Source: Caryophanales bacterium (lineage in GTDB: Bacteria; Bacillota; Bacilli; Bacillales; Amphibacillaceae). Taken from it: a stretch of 64,000 nucleotides of DNA. The notes beneath the pieces were generated by a model. That model saw nothing but the letters and a program-made list of their open reading frames with translations, was not told where the DNA came from and ran no database searches. The translations under genes were made by a program, and so were the position numbers. Where the stretch lies: assembly GCA_026168805.1 (NCBI GenBank), contig JAPFDS010000056.1:186001-250000 (forward strand), written 5' to 3'. Below, one piece after another: positions 10,860 to 19,550 of the stretch; position 1 is the first letter of the stretch, and each line of letters begins with the position of its first letter.

Positions 10860-11756
10860 ATGTCTGAACAAACGGGAAAGCATGAAACTAAACTCGTTAT
10901 TATAACTGGGATGTCAGGTGCAGGAAAAACTGTTGCCATCCAGAGTTTCGAAGATTTAGGTTACTATTGTGTAGACAATTTACCGCCAACATTATTGCCA
11001 AAATTTTTGGAGTTAATGAAAGACCAAGCGAACAATATACAAAAGGTTGCCCTTGTGATTGATTTACGTTCAAGAGAATTCTTTGATTTTCTGTATCAAT
11101 CATTAGACAAACTATCGACAGAGAACTGGATTCAAGAACATATTCTATTTTTAGACTGTACAGATGAAAAGCTTATCAGTCGATATAAAGAGACACGACG
11201 TACACATCCGTTAGCAACAGAAGACTTACCATTAAAAGGAATCCAGCGAGAACGGGAAATTGTTGATGAATTACGGGGACGTTCACAACGAATTATTGAT
11301 ACGACCGATATGAAGCCGAGGGATTTACGGGAAAAAATCGTCGATGTTTACGCAGAAGAGAAGCAAGACGTTTTTTCTATTCAATTTGTATCTTTTGGAT
11401 TTAAACACGGAATATTAATTGATGCTGATGTAGTAATTGATGTCAGGTTTTTACCAAATCCGCATTACGTACCTCAATTGCAACCTTTGACAGGACTAAA
11501 TTCTGACGTATCGTCCTATGTGTTTAAGTGGACGGAAACGAGACTGTTTATTGAAAAGTTTCTTGATTTATTAGAGTTTATGCTTCCACAATACAAAAAG
11601 GAAGGCAAATCACAACTTATTGTTGGAATTGGTTGCACAGGTGGACAACATCGGTCAGTAGCACTTACGGAATACTTTGCAAATGAACTAGCCGATCAAT
11701 ATATAACACATATAACCCATCGCGATATCGATAAGAGAAAGGGTACAACGAAATGA
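10860..11756 (+). CDS. rapZ: RNase adapter protein RapZ (nucleotide-binding, YvcJ)
   Basis: A 298-residue P-loop protein of the RapZ/YvcJ family, which binds and hydrolyses nucleotides. In B. subtilis YvcJ is linked to competence; in E. coli RapZ controls GlmZ decay. Walker A GMSGAGKT is at residues 17-24, and the C-terminal motif [12 protein letters not shown] is characteristic. The frame is open from 10767, but AAAGGGG at about 10843-10849 fits the ATG at 10860, and the family's usual length agrees. The stop overlaps the yvcK start by 4 bp. Confidence 0.94.
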   Translation: MSEQTGKHETKLVIITGMSGAGKTVAIQSFEDLGYYCVDNLPPTLLPKFLELMKDQANNIQKVALVIDLRSREFFDFLYQSLDKLSTENWIQEHILFLDCTDEKLISRYKETRRTHPLATEDLPLKGIQREREIVDELRGRSQRIIDTTDMKPRDLREKIVDVYAEEKQDVFSIQFVSFGFKHGILIDADVVIDVRFLPNPHYVPQLQPLTGLNSDVSSYVFKWTETRLFIEKFLDLLEFMLPQYKKEGKSQLIVGIGCTGGQHRSVALTEYFANELADQYITHITHRDIDKRKGTTK

Positions 11757-12721
11757 ACGAGTCAAAAAAGCCCTCTGTTGTCGTGATCGGTGGTGGGACA
11801 GGGATGCCGGTTCTACTACGAGGTTTAAAAAAGTATCCAATTGAACTATCAGCACTTGTTACTGTAGCTGATGACGGTGGGAGCACTGGACGTTTACGTT
11901 CGGAGATGGACATACCTGCAACAGGTGATATTCGCAATGTGATTGCTTCGTTATCTGAAGCTGAACCGATGTTATTGGAATTATTTCAACATCGGTTTAA
12001 AAAAGGCAATGGTTTGTCAGGCCACGCAATGGGAAATCTTTTACTCGCTGCCATATCTTCAATTAATGGAGATTTTTATAAAGGCATTCGAGAAGTTTCT
12101 CGTGTACTTAATGTAAAAGGAAATATTTATCCTATTTCAAACGAACCAGTAACGCTACATGCTAGATTAGAAGATGGCACAATTGTTTCCGGAGAGTCGA
12201 GTATCCCACATGCACATGCACCGATTCACTCAGTGTTTGTAACACCAGAAAATGCACGGCCACTTCCTGAAGCAATGACAGCCATTGAAGAAGCGGATTT
12301 AATCGTGATTTCCCCAGGAAGTTTGTACACAAGCATCTTGCCTAACATTATCATTCCACATATTAAAGAAGCGATTCACCGATCGCATGCACATGTTGCT
12401 TACGTTTGTAATGTGATGACGCAGGCAGGGGAGACAACAGGATACACGGCATCTGATCATATTCAAGCGATATTTGATCATATTGGTTATCATACAGTCC
12501 AATCAATTATTGTTCATAATGAATCGATTAGCGAGCATAGTCGTGAATTATATGCTGAAGAAAATGCTGCATTAGTAGAATACGATATTGATCGATTGCG
12601 TTCATTTGGACTCAATATTATTGAAGACGATATTATTGATCATGAAGAATCAACGTTACGACATGATGCAGAAAAAGTTGCAAAATTATTATACACTTTC
12701 GTTTGTGAGGAAGATGAATAG
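11753..12721 (+). CDS. yvcK: Gluconeogenesis factor / YvcK family protein
   Basis: A 322-residue member of the YvcK/CofD-like family, also called GlmR or MgfK. It is needed for growth on gluconeogenic carbon sources and for directing flux into cell-wall precursors. The N-terminal motif [17 protein letters not shown] binds a nucleotide sugar (UDP-GlcNAc in B. subtilis GlmR). [12 protein letters not shown] near residue 43 and GDIRN are family hallmarks. The ATG overlaps the rapZ stop in ATGA, indicating translational coupling in the rapZ-yvcK-whiA operon. Confidence 0.93.
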   Translation: MNESKKPSVVVIGGGTGMPVLLRGLKKYPIELSALVTVADDGGSTGRLRSEMDIPATGDIRNVIASLSEAEPMLLELFQHRFKKGNGLSGHAMGNLLLAAISSINGDFYKGIREVSRVLNVKGNIYPISNEPVTLHARLEDGTIVSGESSIPHAHAPIHSVFVTPENARPLPEAMTAIEEADLIVISPGSLYTSILPNIIIPHIKEAIHRSHAHVAYVCNVMTQAGETTGYTASDHIQAIFDHIGYHTVQSIIVHNESISEHSRELYAEENAALVEYDIDRLRSFGLNIIEDDIIDHEESTLRHDAEKVAKLLYTFVCEEDE

Positions 12722-12736
12722 AAAGGATTGGCGCAA

Positions 12737-13690
12737 ATGTCATTTGCTTCTGATATAAAAAAAGAATTAACATCCATTGAAGACTCAAGTCCATGTTGTG
12801 CACTGTCCGAGTTATCCGCACTCATTCGAATGAATGGTGCAATTTCTGTAGCGAGAAACAAATACACCCTTGATGTACAGACGGAAAATGCAGCCATCGC
12901 TCGAAGAATGTTTTCATTGATTAAAAAGAATTATGACTACCCTGTCGAACTCCTCGTTCGAAGAAAAATGAAACTAAAGAAAAATAATGTCTACATTGTA
13001 CGATTGCTTCAAGACGTAGGAAATTTTTTAGCTAAACTAGATATTTTACACGAACCTTACACATTTGTCCGAAGTATTTCCGATAAATATATCAAGAAGG
13101 AATGCTGTAAAAAAGCATATTTACGAGGTGCTTTTCTTGCTGGAGGATCGGTCAATAATCCAGAAACGTCCTCCTACCATTTAGAAATATTTAATGCCCA
13201 TGAAGAACATAATCATTCTTTATGTAAATTGCTAAACACGTTTGATCTACGAGCGCGTGAATTAGAAAGAAGAAACGGTCATATTGTATATATTAAAGAA
13301 GCTGAAAAAATTACGGAGTTGTTAATTATTATTGGGGCACATAATGCGTTGTTTAAATTTGAAGATGTTCGCATTGTGCGGGATATGCGCAACTCAGTGA
13401 ATCGATTAGTGAATTGTGAAACAGCTAACTTAAATAAAACGATTGGAGCTGCATTCAGACAAATAGAAAGTATCCAGTTGATTCAAAACACTATCGGCTT
13501 AGATGCACTTCCAAAGCGTTTACAGGAGATTGCAGAAGTTCGTGTGAAGCATCAAGAAGCATCGCTACAAGAGTTAGGCCAAATGATTGAAAGCGGACCA
13601 ATCTCTAAATCGGGAGTCAATCATCGTTTAAAGAAAATTGATGAAATGGCTGGCGAAATACGGCAAGGTAAACATAAAGAGAAGGAATAA
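12737..13690 (+). CDS. whiA: DNA-binding protein WhiA
   Basis: A 317-residue WhiA protein with an N-terminal LAGLIDADG-like domain and a C-terminal helix-turn-helix (ending [17 protein letters not shown]). WhiA is a sporulation regulator in Streptomyces; in B. subtilis it affects cell division and chromosome segregation. The frame opens at a TTG at 12728, but AAAGGA at 12722-12727 fits only the ATG at 12737, giving the typical [11 protein letters not shown] start. It is the third gene of the rapZ-yvcK-whiA run. Confidence 0.95.
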   Translation: MSFASDIKKELTSIEDSSPCCALSELSALIRMNGAISVARNKYTLDVQTENAAIARRMFSLIKKNYDYPVELLVRRKMKLKKNNVYIVRLLQDVGNFLAKLDILHEPYTFVRSISDKYIKKECCKKAYLRGAFLAGGSVNNPETSSYHLEIFNAHEEHNHSLCKLLNTFDLRARELERRNGHIVYIKEAEKITELLIIIGAHNALFKFEDVRIVRDMRNSVNRLVNCETANLNKTIGAAFRQIESIQLIQNTIGLDALPKRLQEIAEVRVKHQEASLQELGQMIESGPISKSGVNHRLKKIDEMAGEIRQGKHKEKE

Positions 13691-13738
13691 GAGGAGATTT
13701 CCTTTTATTCTTTCTATGTGATAGAATGTGTCTACACA

Positions 13739-13752
13739 TTAAAGCGCTTACA
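13739..13752 (+). promoter_or_regulatory. Candidate cre (CcpA) site upstream of crh
   Basis: TTAAAGCGCTTACA matches the catabolite-responsive element pattern TGNAANCGNWNNCA at all but one position (T for G at position 2). It lies 54 bp before the chosen crh start. Control of crh by CcpA would be feedback, since Crh-Ser46-P is a CcpA co-regulator. Confidence 0.5.
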
Positions 13753-13805
13753 AAGTGTTTGATACTACATATGTAGTTATTTTTTAGGAAGAGAAGGTGA
13801 GTAAA

Positions 13806-14060
13806 TTGATCAATCGATCGGTGAAAGTAACCATTGAATCAGGACTACAAGCACGAACTGCAGCAAAATTTGTTCAAGAAGCAAATCGTTACACATCTGA
13901 CATTTTCCTAGAAAAGGATGGAAATCGGGTTAATGCAAAAAGTATAATGGGTCTTATGAGCTTGTCGATTGTTAGTGGTGAGACGATTACATTAATGGCT
14001 GAGGGAGCAGATGCTGAAATGGCACTCGACCATTTAGAGACATTCGTTTCTAGAACATAA
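13806..14060 (+). CDS. crh: Catabolite repression HPr-like protein Crh
   Basis: An 84-residue HPr paralogue. With the TTG at 13806 as start, Gln falls at position 15 (GLQAR), where HPr has its PTS-phosphorylated histidine, and Ser falls at position 46 (NAKSIMGL), the HprK target. That register, plus AAGGTG just upstream, is why 13806 was preferred over a GTG at 13797. Lack of His15 means no PTS phosphotransfer. Crh-Ser-P serves as CcpA corepressor. It follows whiA as in B. subtilis, but a 115-bp gap with a candidate cre suggests some separate control. Confidence 0.93.
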   Translation: MINRSVKVTIESGLQARTAAKFVQEANRYTSDIFLEKDGNRVNAKSIMGLMSLSIVSGETITLMAEGADAEMALDHLETFVSRT

Positions 14061-14094
14061 AAAAAGCAACTTCATCCTAATGAAGTTGCTTTTT
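14061..14094. terminator. Bidirectional terminator between crh and clpP
   Basis: A stem joins AAAAAGCAACTTCA (14061-14074) to TGAAGTTGCTTTT (14081-14093), with A and T runs on both sides. It can end crh on the plus strand and clpP on the minus strand. Confidence 0.88.
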
Positions 14095-14100
14095 AATGGA

Positions 14101-14688
14101 TTACTTTTCATTACGTGTTAACACTTTATCAATAAGGCCATATGACTTAGCTTCTTCAGCGGACATGAAGTTATCACGATCTGTATCAGCTTCGATCACG
14201 TCAATTGGTTGGCCCGAGCGTTCTGCTAAAATTTCATTGATTTTTTCACGCATTTGAATAATTCGTTTCGCGTGAATTTCAATATCTGTTGCTTGACCTT
14301 GCGTTCCACCTAAAGGCTGGTGAATCATTACTTCACTATTTGGAAGTGCAAAGCGTTTCCCTTTTTCTCCAGCAGTAAGTAAGAATGCCCCCATGGATGC
14401 AGCCATTCCTGTACAAATAGTGGATACATCAGGCTTAATGAATTGCATCGTATCATAAATGGCCATTCCGGCTGTAATCGACCCACCTGGTGAGTTAATA
14501 TAGATAGAAATATCTTTTTCTGGGTCTTCCGCTTCTAAAAATAAAAGTTGAGCAACGACAGAGTTTGCAACATTATCATCAATTCCACTACCAAGCATAA
14601 TAATTCGATCTTTTAAAAGACGTGAATATATATCATATGCACGTTCTCCACGATTGGTTTGTTCAATAACTGTAGGTATTAATTGCAT
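14101..14688 (-). CDS. clpP: ATP-dependent Clp protease proteolytic subunit
   Basis: A 195-residue ClpP that forms the tetradecameric protease chamber used with ClpX, ClpC or ClpE. The catalytic residues Ser98 (GMAASMG) and His123 (MIHQP) are at the canonical positions, with an Asp expected in the DTDRDNFM region. The start at 14688 is preceded on the minus strand by GGAGGAAG. Upstream lies a sigma-A promoter overlapped by a perfect CtsR operator, so heat and protein-stress induction is expected. Confidence 0.97.
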   Translation of the reverse strand: MQLIPTVIEQTNRGERAYDIYSRLLKDRIIMLGSGIDDNVANSVVAQLLFLEAEDPEKDISIYINSPGGSITAGMAIYDTMQFIKPDVSTICTGMAASMGAFLLTAGEKGKRFALPNSEVMIHQPLGGTQGQATDIEIHAKRIIQMREKINEILAERSGQPIDVIEADTDRDNFMSAEEAKSYGLIDKVLTRNEK

Positions 14689-14741
14689 GATTTACTTCCT
14701 CCTTTAATTGATTCCATGTTCAAAAGTTTTTTCCTATATGT

Positions 14742-14771
14742 AGTATAACTAATAGGTCAAAAAAGGTCAAA
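14742..14771 (-). promoter_or_regulatory. clpP promoter overlapped by CtsR operator
   Basis: On the minus strand, TTGACC (14770-14765) and TATACT (14747-14742) are 17 bp apart. On the plus strand, GGTCAAA-AAA-GGTCAAA at 14755-14771 is an exact CtsR heptad direct repeat. The operator covers the -35 box and most of the spacer, so CtsR binding would exclude RNA polymerase. Confidence 0.9.
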
Positions 14772-14900
14772 CGTAAAGATTCAATTATTTAATGACACAA
14801 TTTCCTCAATACCTTTGCATCTTTCCCTTATTATATAGGAAGTAAACGTATGTTACTATCTGTTTCTTAGAATAAAATAAAAAATAACAATGAAAATAAC

Positions 14901-14929
14901 TTGTATATATTATATATTCCCGTTATAAT
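14901..14929 (+). promoter_or_regulatory. Promoter of tRNA-Arg
   Basis: TTGTAT (14901-14906) and TATAAT (14924-14929) are separated by 17 bp, placing the start about 12 nt upstream of the tRNA. Confidence 0.7.
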
Positions 14930-14947
14930 AAAAAATGTGTCAAAAAT

Positions 14948-15021
14948 GCGCCCATAGCTCAGCTGGATAGAGCATAGGCTTCCGGAGCCTAGTGCCGGGG
15001 GTTCGAATCCTCCTGGGCGCG
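14948..15021 (+). tRNA. tRNA-Arg (anticodon CCG)
   Basis: A complete cloverleaf is visible: acceptor GCGCCCA pairs with TGGGCGC, the D arm is GCTC/GAGC, the anticodon arm TAGGC/GCCTA has loop TTCCGGA, and the T arm has TTCGAAT. The anticodon CCG at 14982-14984 reads CGG (Arg). CCA is not encoded. The tRNA has its own promoter and terminator. In B. subtilis a tRNA-Arg gene also lies near clpP. Gene content changes just downstream, but no repeated tRNA 3' end was noticed that would mark an integration. Confidence 0.97.
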
Positions 15022-15049
15022 CTACCTATAAAGTGAATAGCATCAAGGG

Positions 15050-15080
15050 AATACAGCGTATATTGTGCGCTGTATTTTTT
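15050..15080 (+). terminator. Terminator after tRNA-Arg
   Basis: A 9-bp stem (AATACAGCG at 15050-15058 with CGCTGTATT at 15068-15076) is followed by T residues to 15080. Confidence 0.8.
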
Positions 15081-15231
15081 GTGGAAACAAACGATATCGC
15101 TCGTATGTGCATTCTTGAATTGTTCTAAGGTTCATATAAGCCCCAATATTTCGATAACTAATATGTGTTGAATTCGTTCTTATTTAACATTAAAGTAAAG
15201 AGTGAAGCATATTTAATTTGGGGGAGTATGG

Positions 15232-15417
15232 ATGGATGATCAAGGAAATAATTCGAAAATTTTCGTTATTATCATAAGTATTATTGTCATTGCACTAATT
15301 GTCATTGGATGTATCTTTACATGGAAGATTATTCAAAAGGGTCAAGAAAGTAGTGCGTGTTTTTATGAAGTAGAACAATTTCAAATCGTTGCGTCTGAAA
15401 GATTACAAGAAGATTAA
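15232..15417 (+). CDS. Small single-pass membrane protein, unknown
   Basis: A 61-residue protein with a short acidic/polar N-terminus (MDDQGNNSK), one very hydrophobic helix at about residues 10-30, a Lys/Trp boundary (FTWKIIQKG) and a polar C-terminal tail. GGGGGAG immediately upstream is a strong ribosome site, which supports a real gene. No family is recognised. It stands alone between the tRNA and a nucleotidyltransferase gene. Confidence 0.6.
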   Translation: MDDQGNNSKIFVIIISIIVIALIVIGCIFTWKIIQKGQESSACFYEVEQFQIVASERLQED

Positions 15418-15484
15418 GACCCTATTTAACTATGAATGAGAACAATGAATGATTGAAGGAAATGTTTCTCATTGGAGGTTTAAA

Positions 15485-16126
15485 ATGAATACTGATTCAT
15501 TTTTGGAGGAATTAACGACGTATTTAATCGAAAGACATTATTGCCATACGATTATTTTATACGGTTCGTATAGTTCAGGTGACTATACACCTGAAAGTGA
15601 CGTAGATATTGTTGGCTTTGCCGATGGATTCAGAGAAAAGAATGATACCATTGTGTTTTTAGGTAAACAACTCGATGCTTGGATTTATCCAACAAAAAAA
15701 CACCGTCAAGCCGAACAGTTTCTTCAATTGCACAAAGGTGATGTACTTCTAGATGAAAGAAATATAGCTACTCGATTATTGCGGGATGTTGACCGGTTAA
15801 TTCATCGAGGACCAGGTGAATTGTCTATGGATGAAAAAAACTTTTTAATCGCTTGGTTATGGAAGATGGAGTCGCGCGCGCGAAGAAATGACATTGAAGG
15901 GAACTACCGAAGAAATTGGTTGCTTGTTGATAGTTTAGAGATTTACTTTGAACTTAGAGGAGAATGGTATTTTGGTCCTAAGAAATCCCTTGCTTGGATC
16001 AAGAAACATGATCAAACGGCATATAGGTTATTTGAACGAGCATTCGTAAATAACGTAGACAGGAAAGATATTGTACGATTAATCGCTTTTTTAGAAACAA
16101 TGGCTTTTGCAAATGAAGAAACTTGA
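15485..16126 (+). CDS. Nucleotidyltransferase domain protein
   Basis: A 213-residue protein with the polymerase-beta-like nucleotidyltransferase motif GSYSSGDYTPESDVD: Gly27-Ser28, with the metal-binding pair Asp39 and Asp41. The helical C-terminal half resembles the substrate-binding part of kanamycin-nucleotidyltransferase-like proteins. It may nucleotidylate a small molecule or a protein; the substrate is unknown. No HEPN-type partner gene adjoins, so it does not look like a MNT/HEPN toxin pair. The ATG at 15485 was chosen for TTGGAGG directly upstream; the frame itself is open from 15449. Confidence 0.75.
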   Translation: MNTDSFLEELTTYLIERHYCHTIILYGSYSSGDYTPESDVDIVGFADGFREKNDTIVFLGKQLDAWIYPTKKHRQAEQFLQLHKGDVLLDERNIATRLLRDVDRLIHRGPGELSMDEKNFLIAWLWKMESRARRNDIEGNYRRNWLLVDSLEIYFELRGEWYFGPKKSLAWIKKHDQTAYRLFERAFVNNVDRKDIVRLIAFLETMAFANEET

Positions 16127-16281
16127 ATCAAGCGAACATATATATACGTAACTGTTTCGTAAGCCTCGTCCTTAGGGGGAAATATGCATGCCATCGCAAA
16201 ACTATCAGATATGATGTCACGCGCCAAATGAGTAGAGTGAAAATTCAATAAGTCAAAAAGATATTCTAGCACTAAAAGGTT

Positions 16282-16329
16282 ATAAAATGGGTTTTATGCA
16301 TGAATTTTCATGCATAAAACCCATTTTAT
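16282..16329. terminator. Long perfect hairpin between convergent genes
   Basis: A 23-bp perfect inverted repeat (16282-16304 with 16307-16329) has a 2-nt loop. It lies 3 bp from the stop of the minus-strand ABC permease and downstream of the plus-strand nucleotidyltransferase, so it probably terminates both. There is no clean T run, but both arms end in ATTTTAT-type sequence. Confidence 0.7.
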
Positions 16330-16331
16330 TG

Positions 16332-17039
16332 CTAATCGAGTTCCTTTCTCTTATATACGAATATAGTTGCAATTACAGCTGCAACAAGCCAAGCAGTAAT
16401 CGTTAGCATGTGGGGCATGGTTTTTATGAGTGTTGTACCAGCCTCATCCATCCGAGCAATGTTTACCAATTGCATATTTGGTAAGTAGTCGATTAAAAAA
16501 GAAACGTTTTTAGAAGCAGCAAATTCTTCAAACAAACTTCCAAACCCAAAGATAAACATCAGTGGAAGTGAAATAACGGATGCTTCCATGGCAGATTTTG
16601 TGATCAGGCCAAACATTGTGCCTAAAGTAATATAAAATAGCATTGAAATAACAATCGCTACGATAATGATCAAACTATTTCCCGGGACATAATCCATTAA
16701 TATACAAGAGACTAGAATAGTAATGGCTGCCATCAGGAATGTAAGCACGCTTTTGCCTGCCAATATCTCAAAGATGGATGCAGGAGAGAGCATGAGCCCG
16801 CGTAACGTATTCTTTTCTTTCTCCTCAGCAATAATGCTACATTGGATGAGAAAAGCAACTGCCATAAAAGCAAGATTGATGACGAGATACATGAGATCGA
16901 TGGTGATATCTGAAATTCTACTATATAAAAATGCTAAAATAATGGGCATTAACATAGAGGTTGAAATAAACATATTTTTCATTAAGTCTTTAAAATCTTT
17001 GACGAAAATGGCTTGCATACGAATGATTGAAGTTTTCAT
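16332..17039 (-). CDS. ABC-2 type exporter permease
   Basis: A 235-residue permease with six predicted membrane helices and the ABC-2 layout: a cytoplasmic N-terminus, then hydrophobic pairs, with the loop AEEKEKNTLRGLMLSPAS between helices 2 and 3. It would pair with the ATPase gene just upstream, whose stop overlaps its start by 4 bp. The substrate is unknown. Small ABC-2 exporters beside LytTR-type regulators are often linked to peptide or drug resistance. The permease frame itself is intact. Confidence 0.85.
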   Translation of the reverse strand: MKTSIIRMQAIFVKDFKDLMKNMFISTSMLMPIILAFLYSRISDITIDLMYLVINLAFMAVAFLIQCSIIAEEKEKNTLRGLMLSPASIFEILAGKSVLTFLMAAITILVSCILMDYVPGNSLIIIVAIVISMLFYITLGTMFGLITKSAMEASVISLPLMFIFGFGSLFEEFAASKNVSFLIDYLPNMQLVNIARMDEAGTTLIKTMPHMLTITAWLVAAVIATIFVYKRKELD

Positions 17040-17883
17040 ACTAACGTCCTCCCAGTTACTTGTACAAAGATGTCACCAAGTGTTGGTTCATTTGAATGAA
17101 TGGTAATAACATCTTCTTGTTTCATAGCTTTATGAATGAGATCCGCTTGATTTGCATTATAATCAAATGTAAGTGTACGTCCATCTAGACAAGTGAGTGT
17201 TACAGAACGATCCGTAAATTGGTGGCGCAACTTTTTCGGTGTATCAAGTAATTGAATCTTTCCTTCGTGCAAAAACGCCACACGGTCACAAATTGTTTCA
17301 GCTTCTTCCATATCATGCGTTGTTAAAAGAATCGTCGTCCCTTGCGCTGTTAACGCACGAAGACCTGCATGTACATGAGCCGTATTTACTGGATCTAGAG
17401 CTGAAGTGGGCTCATCTAGAAAGAGCAATGTTGGTTCGTGCAAAATGGTGCGTGCTAGTAGGACGCGTTGTTTCATTCCACGGGAAAGCTTCGAAGTGAT
17501 TTTTTGTTTTTCCTGACCTAATTGTACAATATCAAGCACTTCATCAATCCTGTTATGAGCAATTCCGTATAAATCACAATATAATTTTAAGTTTTCATAA
17601 ATGGATAACCTCGTATACAAACCACTATTATCCGAAAGGACACCAAACGATTGATGGAATTTTTTTTGTTTAATTGGTGAATCTCTTTCCCCCAAATATG
17701 AATGTTCCCTTTCGTTTGTTTGAGCTGGCCAGTTAACATTTGAATCAGAGTCGTTTTTCCAGCCCCACTTGGACCGAGTAAACCAAATGTTTCTCCTTTT
17801 TTTACATTAAAAGATACATCTTTTAGTGCATTCACTTTACCGAATGTTTTTTGTATATTGTTTACATGTATAATTGCAGACAT
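17036..17883 (-). pseudogene. ABC transporter ATP-binding protein, split by a frameshift in an A8 tract
   Basis: The first part (start 17883, MSAIIHVNNIQ, ribosome site GAGGAGG) holds Walker A (GPSGAGKTT). The second part, in another frame, holds the signature SRGMKQRVLLARTIL, Walker B LLFLDEPTSALD and the H-loop LTTHDME. The frames meet at a run of eight A on the minus strand (plus 17660-17667). Nine A would restore one ATPase of about 282 residues. The reading could be a true frameshift mutation, a sequencing error in the homopolymer, or slippage-dependent expression. The C-terminal part continues to the normal length and overlaps the permease start, so the locus shows no other decay. Confidence 0.8.
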
Positions 17884-17948
17884 GTCGTTCCTCCTCATGT
17901 GTAGTTTCGATTACACTACCTACATTAAGGGAAGTAGCACGTGTATGC

Positions 17949-17989
17949 AGTATATTTTCGGTGAGTGGCATCAAAAAAGGGGTGAGTGG
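17949..17989 (-). promoter_or_regulatory. Candidate LytTR binding repeats and -10 of the ABC exporter operon
   Basis: The 9-mer CCACTCACC (minus strand) occurs twice, at 17989-17981 and 17968-17960, separated by 12 bp, so the two copies repeat every 21 bp. This is the layout of sites bound by LytTR-domain activators such as AgrA. A -10-like TATACT follows at 17954-17949 without a good -35 box, as at activator-dependent promoters. It lies between the LytTR regulator stop and the exporter ATPase start. Confidence 0.5.
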
Positions 17990-17992
17990 AGC

Positions 17993-19006
17993 TTAGTTAA
18001 GTCCAATCATCCCTTTTAATTCGGACATTTTTGATTTTGAGAGTGGAATGGATGTTTCATGTTGATCTTCTAATATTAAATTAAAACTATTACGTGTCCA
18101 AGTGATAACCTCTTTTACCTTTTGCAAATTGACAATATACGATCGGTGACATCTAAAAAAGCCAAATGGTTGCAAACGTTTTTCGAGTTGTTGCAAGGTA
18201 AATGTTGTTGGAAATTTCTCTCCATTTACATATAAAAATGCCTGACCTTCGACACTTTCAATATAATCAATATTATATGGATCGAAAAGTAATATTTTAT
18301 CTTCGACTTTTGTAGGAATTTTATCAAATTGAAAGGGATGTTCTTCATTCTTAGAAGCTTCAATTTGTTCTTCGGTCTGTATGTGAACTTTTTTGCATCC
18401 TTGTTGATTGAGTTCGTACACACGATTAGTTGCAAAAATAGCGTGCTCTAGATTGCTTGTTAGTATGAGAACATGCTTGTTTGCTTGCGCAAGGGTATGG
18501 ATCAATTGTGTATAGATTTGTTTTGTCTCCATATCAATGTGTATATCTGGTTCTTCTAAAATATATAAAGGCACGTCTTGTAAGAAAATTCGTGAAAAGT
18601 GAACTCTCCGTTTTTCTGAGTAGGTTAATTGTCCGACTTTTTGTTTGCTAACGTTGTGCAACATGGTTTGGTCGAGAATGTAATCTATTGAATCGGAACT
18701 TCCGTATAATCGTTTATAAAACCGAATATGATCAAGAACGGTTAATCGTTCATATAACCCATCTGTGTATGAGTAGAAACAAGTCTGTTTCATAAACTCC
18801 TGAAATTGTTTGTGATGACATATATGATTGCATGTGATGCTACTCTTTGCTTCAGTTGTAGAAGATGTGAGTATGTTCATTAAGCTTGAACGAATTTCGC
18901 TTTCACAATAAAGGGCAACAACTTCGCCAGCTTGTATGTGTAAAGAAAAGTTCGGAAACAAAGGTTTGCCATATTTAAATTTTTTTAGATTTTTAATTTC
19001 AAACAT
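17993..19006 (-). CDS. Degenerate ABC ATPase fused to a LytTR DNA-binding domain
   Basis: A 337-residue fusion. Residues 1 to about 205 follow the ABC ATPase plan, but Walker A is replaced by ALYCESEIRSSLM, the signature is LTYSEKRR, and Walker B reads LYILEEPDIHID, so ATP hydrolysis is unlikely. Residues from about 235 form a LytTR domain (for example FFRCHRSYIVNLQKVKEV). It probably regulates the adjoining exporter operon. The start at 19006 was chosen for GGAGG upstream; the frame itself opens at 19039. No histidine kinase is adjacent, so the pseudo-ATPase part may be the sensing or transporter-contact domain. Confidence 0.82.
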   Translation of the reverse strand: MFEIKNLKKFKYGKPLFPNFSLHIQAGEVVALYCESEIRSSLMNILTSSTTEAKSSITCNHICHHKQFQEFMKQTCFYSYTDGLYERLTVLDHIRFYKRLYGSSDSIDYILDQTMLHNVSKQKVGQLTYSEKRRVHFSRIFLQDVPLYILEEPDIHIDMETKQIYTQLIHTLAQANKHVLILTSNLEHAIFATNRVYELNQQGCKKVHIQTEEQIEASKNEEHPFQFDKIPTKVEDKILLFDPYNIDYIESVEGQAFLYVNGEKFPTTFTLQQLEKRLQPFGFFRCHRSYIVNLQKVKEVITWTRNSFNLILEDQHETSIPLSKSKMSELKGMIGLN

Positions 19007-19072
19007 TGTTACTATTCCTCCGACTTCAGCATACGACATAAAAAAGAAGCGAATCCAATCGCTTCTTTTAGT

Positions 19073-19549
19073 TTAGTCTTTTTCCTCAGAATCATCTACT
19101 ATTTCACGATTCTTTTTGTATGATTTTTTTAAACTGACCATCTCTAATGTAAAGAATAGAATGATGAATACAATACTAATTGCAAAAATTTCAACCCATG
19201 ATTGATCCGGACTAAATAATAATTTATTACCAATACTGAAAGTTAAATACATAACAAACATTGTGAGAATTGATGTTCGAACAGCTCTTCTTTGTTTCTT
19301 ATACGATTTTTTCGTTGCGACGTTTGGATGTTCAATTCCACTAAAGGTAGATCTGAGTGTATAATACAATATCGCAATGACCAATAAAATTCCCGATAAA
19401 ATTACATGTTCAGACATCTCTCCACGAATCATTCCTTGTAATAAGTCTACAGCTGCAACGAGTAATACGATATATAGTGTTTCAATCTTAAATTTATTTT
19501 TTTGGCTGTCTACATATTCATCATTTGAATTAGCCTGTAAAAAGCTCAA
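19073..19549 (-). CDS. Membrane protein paired with an XRE regulator, unknown
   Basis: A protein of about 158 residues with four predicted membrane helices, a basic central loop (TKKSYKKQRRAVRTS) and a basic/acidic tail (SEEKD). The TTG at 19549 was chosen because GGGAGG lies 9 bp before it, inside the end of the HTH gene; upstream ATGs overlap that ribosome site. Two-gene units of a small XRE regulator and a multi-helix membrane protein are common in Firmicutes, but the membrane partner's function is not known. A short A/T-rich region after the stop separates it from the LytTR gene. Confidence 0.65.
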   Translation of the reverse strand: MSFLQANSNDEYVDSQKNKFKIETLYIVLLVAAVDLLQGMIRGEMSEHVILSGILLVIAILYYTLRSTFSGIEHPNVATKKSYKKQRRAVRTSILTMFVMYLTFSIGNKLLFSPDQSWVEIFAISIVFIILFFTLEMVSLKKSYKKNREIVDDSEEKD

Positions 19550-19550
19550 G

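Noticed and set aside
15449-16126. MNT/HEPN toxin-antitoxin pair
   Set aside because: The nucleotidyltransferase has no adjacent HEPN partner, and its C-terminal half is part of the same protein, so a toxin-antitoxin call is unsupported.
14948-16331. Prophage or genomic-island attachment site at tRNA-Arg
   Set aside because: No integrase, no repeated tRNA 3' end and no phage genes were found nearby.
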